In this document: positions 1 to 5,887 of the stretch, piece after piece
Position numbering within the stretch: position 1 is the stretch's first letter
Layout of the letters: each line of letters opens with the position of its first letter
From: Omnitrophica WOR_2 bacterium RIFCSPHIGHO2_02_FULL_52_10
GTDB lineage: Bacteria > Omnitrophota > Gorgyraeia > Zapsychrales > Zapsychraceae
Direction: 5' to 3'
NCBI GenBank assembly: GCA_001805655.1
Contig: MHGR01000100.1
Location: forward strand, 6,798-16,102
Length of the DNA stretch: 9,305 nt
Made by a program: the position numbers and the translations under genes
The notes under the pieces: model-generated
Told to the model about the DNA's origin: nothing
Databases searched by the model: none
Seen by the model: the letters and a program-made list of their open reading frames with translations, nothing else

Positions 1-972
1 GAGCGAGTAATACCAAAACCCGCCGCGGGTAAACACACTCGCCATAGCCTGGAACCCTTCGTTCGGAATAAAGCTTGCCAGGGTAGCCGGAAACAAAATG
101 ATCGACTGCGCAAAAATGATGGCAATCACCCCGGAGGTATCGACCTTCAATGGGATGTACGTGCTCTGTCCGCCGTAAACTTTCCTTCCAACAATCCGCC
201 GGGCGTACTGCACCGGAATCTTACGCTGCGCCTGAGTAATCAAGGTGATCGCGACGATCACGCCGACCAAGAAAGCGACCATAATGACCAAGGTCAACGG
301 CTGGAGCTGGCTTGCGCCTCCGCCGGCCGGTGACAATAACCGGCCCAGCATTTGAACCGCCGAGGGAGCCGCGGAAATAATTCCCGCCGTTATGATCAAA
401 GATATGCCGTTGCCAATCCCCCTCTCCTGTATTTGCTCCCCCAGCCACATCAGCAGGATGGTTCCGCTGGACAGAGTCAGCACGGTGACGATTCGGAATG
501 CCCATCCCGGGTTATTGACTACCTGCAACCCCCCAAACACGGTTCCGGATTTGTCTTCGAGCCAAAGAGCGATGAAAAACGACTGCACGAGCGCCAGCAC
601 AAGCGTTCCGTAACGCGTGTACTGATTGATCTTATGGTAGCCGGCCTGTCCCTCCTTCGATAATTTTTCCAGTGCCGGAATAACCGCCGTCAACAGCTGC
701 ATGATAATGGAGCTTGAAATGTAGGGCATGATCCCCAGGGCGAATACGGTCGCTTTCTCCAAGGCCCCGCCCGAAAACATATTCATCACCCCAAAAATGC
801 TCCCACTCGCCGCCGAAGTCATCCTCTGAAAATACTCCCCTAGAACCGCCCCGTTCACTCCCGGTGTCGGGATATAACATCCCACGCGGTAGGCCGCAAT
901 GATCGCCAAAGTAAAAATGATCTTCCTTTTTAATTCAGGGATCTTAAAACAATTGGCAAATGCGGCTAACAT
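1..972 (-). CDS. secY: Protein translocase subunit SecY (5' part; C-terminus beyond the window)
   Basis: SecY is the channel-forming subunit of the SecYEG translocon in the inner membrane; it exports unfolded preproteins and inserts membrane proteins. The frame is open from an ATG at 970-972 to the left edge, giving 324 codons of a protein usually about 430-450 long. Visible landmarks are the N-terminal KIPELKRKI stretch before the first membrane helix, IPTPGV after it, the plug region (TSAASGSIFGVMNMFSGG, around residues 60-77), GIMPYISSSIIMQLL in helix 2, QERGIGNGISLII in the middle, and the cytoplasmic loop QAQRKIPVQYARR followed by STYIPLKVD. The start ATG overlaps the rplO stop by one base (TAATG), which suggests translational coupling. 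SecY at the end of spc is the usual arrangement. One oddity is Ala in SGVIAIIFA where family members usually have Pro (SGVIPIIFA). Confidence 0.97.
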   Translation of the reverse strand, partial: MLAAFANCFKIPELKRKIIFTLAIIAAYRVGCYIPTPGVNGAVLGEYFQRMTSAASGSIFGVMNMFSGGALEKATVFALGIMPYISSSIIMQLLTAVIPALEKLSKEGQAGYHKINQYTRYGTLVLALVQSFFIALWLEDKSGTVFGGLQVVNNPGWAFRIVTVLTLSSGTILLMWLGEQIQERGIGNGISLIITAGIISAAPSAVQMLGRLLSPAGGGASQLQPLTLVIMVAFLVGVIVAITLITQAQRKIPVQYARRIVGRKVYGGQSTYIPLKVDTSGVIAIIFAQSIILFPATLASFIPNEGFQAMASVFTRGGFWYYSL

Positions 973-1445
973 TACTTGTCGGTATCAATCTCTTTCGGTT
1001 CAACCGCTTTTAAAATTTTACCGCCGGCCTTAAGAACCTTTTCTCTGGCCGAAACGGACATGCGCTCCGTATGGAACACCAGCGCGCGCTTAATCTCCCC
1101 GTCCCCCATGATTTTGAACGGTTTATTAAGACTCTTAATCAACCCATGGGTCTTGAGGAAATCGGCATCAATAACCGTTCCCTCTTTAAACCGGTTTAAC
1201 CGTCCGAGATCGACAACCTGATTCAGCACCGGGCGCTTGCTGCGAAAACCGACTTTCGGAAGGCGGCGGATCAGTGGCATCTGCCCGCCTTCCAGCCCGT
1301 CAACCAGGGTACGGCCGGTGCTGCGTGAGTTTTGCCCCTTTTCACCTCGCCCGCAGGTCTTTCCATGCCCGGACCCGCTTCCGCGGCCGACAATTTTCCT
1401 GCGCTTGCGTGAACCAGGAGGCGATTTTAGATCATGCAATTGCAT
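972..1445 (-). CDS. rplO: 50S ribosomal protein L15
   Basis: L15 is a late-assembly large-subunit protein whose extended N-terminal arm penetrates 23S rRNA. I place the start at the ATG at 1443-1445, giving 157 residues beginning MQLHDLKSPPGSRKRRK, which matches the family start (MxLHxLxPxxGSRK). A GAAGGA ribosome-binding site lies 10 bases upstream. The frame could be read six residues further up from a TTG at 1461-1463, but that has no family support. The Gly- and basic-rich arm (VGRGSGSGHGKTCGRG, about 19-34) is followed by GGQMPLIRRLPKVGF (about 53-67) and the globular C-terminal domain. The gene begins only 7 bases after rpsE with no rpmD between them. Its stop overlaps the secY start. 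Confidence 0.97.
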   Translation of the reverse strand: MQLHDLKSPPGSRKRRKIVGRGSGSGHGKTCGRGEKGQNSRSTGRTLVDGLEGGQMPLIRRLPKVGFRSKRPVLNQVVDLGRLNRFKEGTVIDADFLKTHGLIKSLNKPFKIMGDGEIKRALVFHTERMSVSAREKVLKAGGKILKAVEPKEIDTDK

Positions 1446-1452
1446 CGTAATT

Positions 1453-2115
1453 TTATCCTTCAACGACAGTTTCTTTCGGGGATTTAAGCCGGATGAGCCC
1501 GTCCATCGTCGCTTTCACGACATTGATCGGATTGTTCGATCGGTGACATTTCGTCAATATGTTGCGGATACCCGCCCCGTCACACACGGCGCGAACAGGG
1601 CCCGCGGCGATGACACCGGTCCCCTCCGAAGCCGGCTTCAGCAGAACCCTTGATCCGCTACACTGGCCGATAATTTCATGCGGGATGGTCGTCCCCTTGA
1701 GCGCGATGTGAATCATATTTTTCTTTGCCGTCGCCATCGCCTTGCGTATCGCAATAGAAACCTCCGCGGCTTTCGAAAGACTATAGCCGACGTTTCCTTT
1801 CGTGTCACCGACCACCACCAAAGCGCTGAAAGATAATTTCTTCCCCCCCTTGGTGACCTTGGTGATCCGGTTGATCGCAACCACCTTCTCGACAAATTCC
1901 GAACCTTCCGCAACGACAAGCTCAACGGGCACCTCTTCCCGGCCGTCATCTTTGACAAATCTGTCCGTTGCACGCTTGAACTCCCGAATTTCCTTCTCAG
2001 GCGCAGAGTCCGGGGTTCCGGCTTTGCCTTTGGTCTCTACATCAGACGGCGGGACATTCTGTGCGCTCGGGCGCTCTTCTGTGTTGTCCGGCTGTTCTTT
2101 ATGTTCGCTGATCAT
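1453..2115 (-). CDS. rpsE: 30S ribosomal protein S5 with long N-terminal extension
   Basis: S5 is a small-subunit protein near the mRNA entry channel; it takes part in decoding fidelity and mRNA unwinding. The product is 220 residues against about 160-175 usually. The conserved body starts near residue 74 ([18 protein letters not shown], the double-stranded-RNA-binding-like domain). It continues through [16 protein letters not shown], the signature [19 protein letters not shown] and the C-terminal [13 protein letters not shown]. Residues 1-60 or so are hydrophilic, rich in Glu, Asp, Lys, Pro and Ser, and look disordered. The ATG at 2113-2115 lies 5 bases after rplR, with GGAG (2127-2130) 11 bases upstream. 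A GTG at 1930-1932 (residue 62) is a possible shorter start, but nothing in its spacing favours it. The usual GxGKAxEV motif is changed to [10 protein letters not shown]. Confidence 0.97.
   Translation of the reverse strand: MISEHKEQPDNTEERPSAQNVPPSDVETKGKAGTPDSAPEKEIREFKRATDRFVKDDGREEVPVELVVAEGSEFVEKVVAINRITKVTKGGKKLSFSALVVVGDTKGNVGYSLSKAAEVSIAIRKAMATAKKNMIHIALKGTTIPHEIIGQCSGSRVLLKPASEGTGVIAAGPVRAVCDGAGIRNILTKCHRSNNPINVVKATMDGLIRLKSPKETVVEG
1456..1461 (-). promoter_or_regulatory. Ribosome-binding site for rplO
   Basis: On the minus strand this reads GAAGGA, straddling the end of rpsE, with 10 bases between it and the ATG at 1443-1445. It supports that ATG over the in-frame TTG at 1461-1463. 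It also shows that rplO translation is initiated directly behind rpsE, where rpmD would normally sit. Confidence 0.7.
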
Positions 2116-2120
2116 AGTGT

Positions 2121-2489
2121 TTAAAACTCCATTCCGCCTTTACGCGCCCCCTCGGCAAATGCCTTGACGCGCCCATGATACAAATACCCGCCGCGATCAA
2201 AGCAAACCTTGGTGATCCCCTTTTTTTGAGCCCCGGCCGCAAAGGCCTCTCCCAACACAGCGGCGGCGTTAACATTCCCGCCGTATTTGATTTTTTGGGC
2301 AATGCTTTTCCCCGTGGTAGACATGCCGAACAAAACTTTCCCCCGGCTGTCGTCAATGATCTGAGCATAAAGATTTTTCAGGCTGCGGTGAACACACAGT
2401 CGCGGACGCTCCGCCGTTCCCGCTATTTTCTTGCGGATTCTTGTATGCCGCCCTATCCTTTTTAATTCCCTATCTCTCGTATGTGACAG
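2121..2489 (-). CDS. rplR: 50S ribosomal protein L18, no standard start codon
   Basis: L18 binds 5S rRNA and, with L5, docks it in the central protuberance of the large subunit. The body is clear: [33 protein letters not shown], and the C-terminal [23 protein letters not shown] ending in GMEF. The reading frame is open from a stop at 2565-2567, yet contains no ATG, GTG or TTG until a TTG at 2331-2333, which would remove the whole RNA-binding N-terminus. I mark the start at the CTG at 2487-2489. It gives 122 residues, and the length up to GTAERPRL fits the family, but no good Shine-Dalgarno precedes it. An ATA at 2454-2456 is the other candidate (111 residues, AGGGA upstream). A base error in the sequence is equally possible. 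The gene is certain; its start is not. Confidence 0.9.
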   Translation of the reverse strand: MSHTRDRELKRIGRHTRIRKKIAGTAERPRLCVHRSLKNLYAQIIDDSRGKVLFGMSTTGKSIAQKIKYGGNVNAAAVLGEAFAAGAQKKGITKVCFDRGGYLYHGRVKAFAEGARKGGMEF

Positions 2490-2497
2490 GGCTGATA

Positions 2498-3037
2498 TTA
2501 TTTTGCCGCAGACTTGCCCTGTTTTCTGCGCACGTGCTCGCCGACATAACGGATCCCCTTGCCTTTATACGGCTCAACGGGCTTGAGATCGCGTATTTTC
2601 GCCGCGGTCTGACCGACCAGCACGTTGTCCGGCCCCTCGATCGAAATCGATGTCTGATCCGCCACGGTCGCTTTGATAGTGTCCGGGACCGGAAACTCAA
2701 CCGGATGACTAAATCCCAGGGTGAATGTAATTTTCTTGCCTTGCAAATTTGCGCGAAAGCCGATTCCCTGGATTTCAAGATCCTTTTTATGGCCTTTCGT
2801 GACACCCGTGATCATATTGGCTAGCCGCGCCCGAATCGTTCCGTGGTTGGCGCGGTCCTGTTTAGTATCTGCAGTCCGTGTGACCAAGAGCTTGCCCTCG
2901 TTAAATGCCACTTTGATGCCGGCCGGAAGAGGCAGTTCCAGCTTCCCTTTCGATCCCTCCATGGAAACCTTGGCAGCATCGACATTGACCTTGACATCCT
3001 TCGGTACCTCAACCGGGATTTTCCCTATGCGTGACAT
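2498..3037 (-). CDS. rplF: 50S ribosomal protein L6
   Basis: L6 binds 23S rRNA near the sarcin-ricin loop and factor-binding region. The product is 179 residues, the normal length, with the two homologous L6 domains. It starts MSRIGKIPVEVP, as is typical. The first domain covers about 11-82, and the second follows from about 88, with LEIQGIGFRANLQG at its start. The C-terminal family signature VEPYKGKGIRYVGEHVRRKQGK lies at 154-175. The ATG at 3035-3037 has GGAG 9 bases upstream and lies 28 bases after rpsH. The stop at 2498-2500 is close to the problematic start of rplR. Confidence 0.98.
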   Translation of the reverse strand: MSRIGKIPVEVPKDVKVNVDAAKVSMEGSKGKLELPLPAGIKVAFNEGKLLVTRTADTKQDRANHGTIRARLANMITGVTKGHKKDLEIQGIGFRANLQGKKITFTLGFSHPVEFPVPDTIKATVADQTSISIEGPDNVLVGQTAAKIRDLKPVEPYKGKGIRYVGEHVRRKQGKSAAK

Positions 3038-3065
3038 AATTCAAACTCCGTTTTGATTCGGACAA

Positions 3066-3461
3066 CTACCAAATATAACACAGGATTTCGCCGCCCACTT
3101 TCATTTTGCGGGCCTCTCGGTCGCTCACGACACCCTTTGAACTCGAGATAATGGCTGTTCCCAACCCATTTAAAACCCGGGGGACTTTGTCGTTTTTCGC
3201 ATACACCCGCAGCCCCGGCCGCGATATCCTCTTAATGCCAATGATCGACGAAATTTTCTTCTCATATTTTAAGTACACTTTATACGTACCCTGGGCCCCA
3301 TCCTGCATTAGCCGGAAATCCTCGATATAGCCGTCCCCTTTGAAGATTTCCAGAATCCTGCCCGCCAGTTTAGAAGCAGGGACATCCACCGTTTGTTTTT
3401 TCACCCGGATGCCGTTGCGGATGATCGTTAATAAATTGCTGATTGGGTCATTGAGTGACAT
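3066..3461 (-). CDS. rpsH: 30S ribosomal protein S8
   Basis: S8 binds the central domain of 16S rRNA (helix 21) early in assembly; in E. coli it also represses spc-operon translation. The product is 131 residues, as usual. The N-terminal domain begins MSLNDPISNLLTIIRNG. The C-terminal signature is complete: RPGLRVYAKNDKVPRVLNGLG (81-101) followed by AIISSSKGVVSDREARK (103-119) and the terminal GGEILCYIW. The ATG at 3459-3461 follows an AAAAGG box about 9 bases away. The 42-base gap to rpsN is the longest in the window. I did not recognise an S8 autoregulatory site at the rplX-rplE junction. Confidence 0.98.
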   Translation of the reverse strand: MSLNDPISNLLTIIRNGIRVKKQTVDVPASKLAGRILEIFKGDGYIEDFRLMQDGAQGTYKVYLKYEKKISSIIGIKRISRPGLRVYAKNDKVPRVLNGLGTAIISSSKGVVSDREARKMKVGGEILCYIW

Positions 3462-3503
3462 ATGATTAAACCTTTTCTTCCCACACTACCGGCACGTGAT
3501 GCG

Positions 3504-3689
3504 TTACCAGCTGGCTTTCTTCACGCCGGGGATTTCTCCCTTCCAAGCGAGCTCCCGGAAACAAATCCTACACATCGAGAAACGGCGCAAATATCCCTTG
3601 GAGCGCCCGCACAGCTTGCAGCGGTTATGCTGCCGTGTCGAAAATTTCGGCTTTCTTAATGATTTAACGATTAATCCCCTCTTTGCCAT
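3504..3689 (-). CDS. rpsN: 30S ribosomal protein S14, zinc-binding (type Z, C+) form
   Basis: S14 binds the 3' major domain of 16S rRNA in the head of the small subunit, next to S3, S10 and S19. At 61 residues this is the short form. It carries a four-cysteine zinc site: C24-x2-C27 and C40-x2-C43 (RCKLCGRS and MCRICFREL). The end [11 protein letters not shown] matches the family's closing motif (GxIPGxxKASW). The start ATG at 3687-3689 has AAGAGAG about 6 bases upstream. Its place between rplE and rpsH is the standard one. A second, zinc-free S14 may exist elsewhere in the genome but cannot be judged from here. Confidence 0.98.
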   Translation of the reverse strand: MAKRGLIVKSLRKPKFSTRQHNRCKLCGRSKGYLRRFSMCRICFRELAWKGEIPGVKKASW

Positions 3690-3708
3690 ATGTTCTCTCT
3701 TTTATGCC

Positions 3709-4257
3709 TTAGGTCTTCTTGCGAAAGGGCATTCCCAACAGACTCAATAATTCATACGTCCGCTCCTTGGGGCCCTTGTTAAAAACGAATGTGATGTCCA
3801 TTCCCTGCGTATGAGTGATTTTTCCGGAATCAATCTCGGGGAAAATCACCTGCTCTTCAACGCCAATACTGAAATTGCCCTGCTCGTCAAAAGACTTTTC
3901 GGAAACACCGTTGAAATCCCGGATACGCGGCAATGTGCTATTGACCAAACGGTCCATAAATTCATACATCTTGGCCCGGCGAAGGGTCACTTTACACCCG
4001 ATAGGCAGGTTTTCACGCAGTTTGAAATTGGAAATCGCCTTTTTGGCTCTGGTCATGACCGGTTTTTGGCCGCTGATGGCGGTCAAATCGGCGATGGCGC
4101 TATCCAGGATTTTCATGTCGCCAATGGCATCGCCGACTCCCATGTTGATGACGATTTTTTCCAGACGCGGCAGAGCCATGGCATTCTTTATTCCGAATTT
4201 TTCTTTCATTTTCGGAATGGCTTCTTCTTTATATTTTTTAAGAAGATTAGGCTTCAT
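3709..4257 (-). CDS. rplE: 50S ribosomal protein L5
   Basis: L5 binds 5S rRNA together with L18 and contacts the P-site tRNA and S13 from the central protuberance. The product is 182 residues, a normal length. Family landmarks are PRLEKIVINMGVG (30-42), the long conserved segment ISGQKPVMTRAKKAISNFKLRE (61-82), LRRAKMYEFMDRL (92-104), LPRIRDFNGVS (109-119) and VFPEI-like VIFPEID (137-143). The start ATG lies one base after the rplX stop (TGA-C-ATG), so translation is probably coupled. A GGAG further upstream is a weak candidate ribosome-binding site. Confidence 0.98.
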   Translation of the reverse strand: MKPNLLKKYKEEAIPKMKEKFGIKNAMALPRLEKIVINMGVGDAIGDMKILDSAIADLTAISGQKPVMTRAKKAISNFKLRENLPIGCKVTLRRAKMYEFMDRLVNSTLPRIRDFNGVSEKSFDEQGNFSIGVEEQVIFPEIDSGKITHTQGMDITFVFNKGPKERTYELLSLLGMPFRKKT

Positions 4258-4258
4258 G

Positions 4259-4570
4259 TCAGATCGCGTCTCCGCTTTTTTTACTGATCCTTACCTTTGT
4301 TCCGTCCTTAAGAATCGACGTGCCAAACCTGGTGGGTTTGTTTGTCTTTTTGTCTATGAGCATGACATTAGAACGGTGAATCGGCATCTCGATATCAACG
4401 AAACCGCCCTTCTGGTTTTCCTGCGTGCGCCGTTGGGCCTTTTTAGCCAAATTAATATGCTCGACAATAAGGCGCTCCTGCTCGGGCATGACATGAAGAA
4501 CCTTTCCGGTCTTGCCCTTGTCTTTCCCGGCGATCACGATGACCTGGTCATTTTTTTTGATATTCAGCAT
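4259..4570 (-). CDS. rplX: 50S ribosomal protein L24
   Basis: L24 is an assembly-initiator protein that binds the 5' domain of 23S rRNA near the tunnel exit. The product is 103 residues, as usual. The N-terminal KOW motif is clear at about residues 7-33 (NDQVIVIAGKDKGKTGKVLHV). It is followed by the conserved GGFVDIEMPIHRSNVML segment and the terminal KDGTKVRISKKSG. The ATG at 4568-4570 is one base after the rplN stop. A good GAGGTGG ribosome-binding site lies inside the last codons of rplN. Confidence 0.98.
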   Translation of the reverse strand: MLNIKKNDQVIVIAGKDKGKTGKVLHVMPEQERLIVEHINLAKKAQRRTQENQKGGFVDIEMPIHRSNVMLIDKKTNKPTRFGTSILKDGTKVRISKKSGDAI

Positions 4571-4571
4571 T

Positions 4572-4940
4572 TCAAACCACCTCTGGCGCTAACGACACGA
4601 TCTTCATGTAATCCATATTCCTTAATTCCCTGGCAACGGGGCCGAACACGCGCGTCCCTTTGGGATTGCCGGCATCATCTATGATCACGATGGCATTGGT
4701 ATCAAACCGCACATAGGTCCCGTCCTGGCGCCGAATAGGCGCTTTGGTCCGGATAATGATCGCTCTGGCTTTGTCCCCCTTGCGAATCGCCGCCTCAGGG
4801 GCCGATTCCTTAATGTTCACCCGGATGATATCCCCGACACGGGCGCACCGTCTGTTTTTGGCATGCAAGACCCCGATCATCGACGCCTTGCGCGCGCCCG
4901 AGTTGTCAGCTACATCCAATATCGTTCTCATATAAATCAT
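4572..4940 (-). CDS. rplN: 50S ribosomal protein L14
   Basis: L14 sits on the subunit interface and forms an intersubunit bridge with 16S rRNA; it is also the docking site for the silencing factor RsfS. The product is 122 residues, exactly the usual length. Visible are VADNSGARKASMI (10-22), GDIIRVNIKESAPEAAIRKGD (37-57), RRQDGTYVRFDTNAIVIID and the closing GTRVFGPVARELR with KIVSLAPEVV. The ATG at 4938-4940 follows rpsQ after 8 bases, with AGGGTG about 6 bases upstream. It is the first gene of the spc half. There is no long leader or visible promoter, so the S10 and spc halves look like one transcript here. Confidence 0.98.
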   Translation of the reverse strand: MIYMRTILDVADNSGARKASMIGVLHAKNRRCARVGDIIRVNIKESAPEAAIRKGDKARAIIIRTKAPIRRQDGTYVRFDTNAIVIIDDAGNPKGTRVFGPVARELRNMDYMKIVSLAPEVV

Positions 4941-4948
4941 GACACACC

Positions 4949-5215
4949 CTAAGCATTCTTTTGCGCACCCAAGATCACCCAGCGCTTTTCTTTGGAGAGC
5001 GGTCGCGTTTCCATGATGCGGACCACGTCTCCAACCTTGGTTTCATTCTTTTCATCATGCGCTTTATACTTTGACGCCGAGCGCACGACCTTCTGGTACT
5101 TAGCGTGCTTGCTGACCCAAGTCACCTGGACGACGCGCGTCTTGTTCATCTTGTCGCTGATGACCGTGCCCTGAAGAAACTTCCGCCTGTTGTCCCTTTT
5201 TACGCCTTCCGCCAT
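4949..5215 (-). CDS. rpsQ: 30S ribosomal protein S17
   Basis: S17 is a primary 16S rRNA-binding protein of the 5' domain, with an OB-type barrel. Starting at the ATG at 5213-5215 the product is 88 residues, beginning MAEGVKRDNRRKFLQGTVISDKMNKT. The core motifs are GTVISDKMNKTRVV, a KYKAHDEKN segment and GDVVRIMETRPLSKEKRW. Two residues upstream, another ATG (5219-5221) overlaps the rpmC stop as ATGA. AAGAGAG lies only 1 base from that ATG but 7 bases from the one I chose, so the shorter form is preferred. The choice changes only two residues. Confidence 0.96.
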   Translation of the reverse strand: MAEGVKRDNRRKFLQGTVISDKMNKTRVVQVTWVSKHAKYQKVVRSASKYKAHDEKNETKVGDVVRIMETRPLSKEKRWVILGAQKNA

Positions 5216-5217
5216 AT

Positions 5218-5433
5218 TCATTCTCTCTTAAGTTTTGTTTTTTCCTCTAACTCTCTCTCGCGTAAGATGGTGGCCACCCTGGCAATATCCCGCTTGATCA
5301 TGCGGAACCGGGCAGGCTTCTCGACATTCCCCATCTTGCGTTGATAGTTAAGATTGAATAGTTCCTTTTTGAACACCCGGGTCTTTTGATTTAATTCATC
5401 CAAGCTGAGCCCTCTTAATTCTTTGACTTTCAT
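5218..5433 (-). CDS. rpmC: 50S ribosomal protein L29
   Basis: L29 is a small helical protein next to L23 at the tunnel exit, where signal recognition particle and trigger factor dock. The product is 71 residues, within the family range of about 60-75. It begins MKVKELRGLSLDELNQK, then FKKELFNLNYQRKMGNVEKP and RFRMIKRDIARVATILRERE, the two antiparallel helices typical of L29. The C-terminal end is highly charged. The ATG at 5431-5433 has AAGGGGA upstream, overlapping the rplP stop region, and lies 12 bases after rplP. The stop overlaps or abuts the rpsQ start. Confidence 0.97.
   Translation of the reverse strand: MKVKELRGLSLDELNQKTRVFKKELFNLNYQRKMGNVEKPARFRMIKRDIARVATILRERELEEKTKLKRE
5223..5229 (-). 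promoter_or_regulatory. Ribosome-binding site for rpsQ
   Basis: On the minus strand this reads AAGAGAG, inside the last codons of rpmC. It lies 7 bases before the ATG at 5213-5215 and 1 base before the ATG at 5219-5221. The spacing favours the downstream ATG as the start of S17. Confidence 0.55.
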
Positions 5434-5445
5434 AGCCCAATCCCC

Positions 5446-5868
5446 TTAATGACTGATACCGACTCTGGAGACAAACTTTGTCTTCACGGGCAATTTGAAG
5501 GACACCAAGCGCAACACGACTTTTGCAAAATCCATCGGCACGCCGCTGAGCTCAAAAACCACCCTTCCACGTTTTACTACCGCCACCCAATGATCCAGCT
5601 CCCCCTTACCCTTTCCCATACGCGTTTCGGCGGGTTTTTTCGTGACCGGTTTATGGGGGAAAATATTAATCCACATCTTGCCGACGCCCTTCATTTTACG
5701 GGCGACAACGACCCGGCAGGCCTCGATGTGGTTGGAACGGATTAACCCGTTCTCGATCGCTTTTAGGCCATACTCCCCGAAACGGAGCTTGTTTCCAGAC
5801 ACCGCAAGCCCCTTGCAATTTCCCCTTTGGGACTTACGGTACTTGACTTTTCTTGGTATCACTGCCAT
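5446..5868 (-). CDS. rplP: 50S ribosomal protein L16
   Basis: L16 lies near the A-site and organises the tRNA-binding region of the large subunit. The product is 140 residues against about 136-144 in the family. Landmarks are VKYRKSQRG (8-16), FGEYGLKAIENG (30-41), WINIFPHKPVTKKPAETRMGKGKG (66-89) and WVAVVKRGRVVFELSGV. Arg83 in TRMGKGKG corresponds to the arginine that is hydroxylated in E. coli L16 (Arg81). The chosen ATG at 5866-5868 gives MAVIPRKVK. A GTG two codons in would give MIPRKVK, closer to the family's MLMPKRVK. The upstream ribosome-binding site is weak (AGAG), so the exact start is open by two residues. Confidence 0.97.
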   Translation of the reverse strand: MAVIPRKVKYRKSQRGNCKGLAVSGNKLRFGEYGLKAIENGLIRSNHIEACRVVVARKMKGVGKMWINIFPHKPVTKKPAETRMGKGKGELDHWVAVVKRGRVVFELSGVPMDFAKVVLRLVSFKLPVKTKFVSRVGISH

Positions 5869-5887
5869 GGAGAATATCTCTGGAAAA

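Noticed and set aside
632..880. Small minus-strand frames inside secY (also 221-505)
   Set aside because: They are in other frames than the intact SecY frame, which is open across the whole 1-972 region and carries all SecY motifs.
1237..1653. Plus-strand frame of 138 codons opposite rplO and rpsE
   Set aside because: It is antisense to conserved genes, with low-complexity Pro/Arg-rich translation and no upstream signal.
2121..2333. L18 as a short 70-residue protein starting at the TTG at 2331-2333
   Set aside because: Clear L18 homology continues upstream without a stop ([15 protein letters not shown]), so this start would cut the protein in the middle of its fold.
2470..2805. A second minus-strand frame of 111 codons inside rplF
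   Set aside because: It overlaps rplF out of frame, and its Arg/Ser-rich translation resembles no family. It is also not in frame with L18, so it does not provide the missing L18 start.
3462..3503. Possible hairpin in the 42-base gap between rpsN and rpsH
   Set aside because: CACGTGCC and GGTAGTG pair only imperfectly, with no room for a loop and no T-run, so neither a terminator nor a clear regulatory structure is supported.
3815..4684. A 289-codon open frame on the plus strand opposite rplE, rplX and rplN
   Set aside because: It is wholly antisense to three strongly supported ribosomal genes. Its translation has no recognisable domain and it crosses gene boundaries, so it is a shadow of the coding strand.
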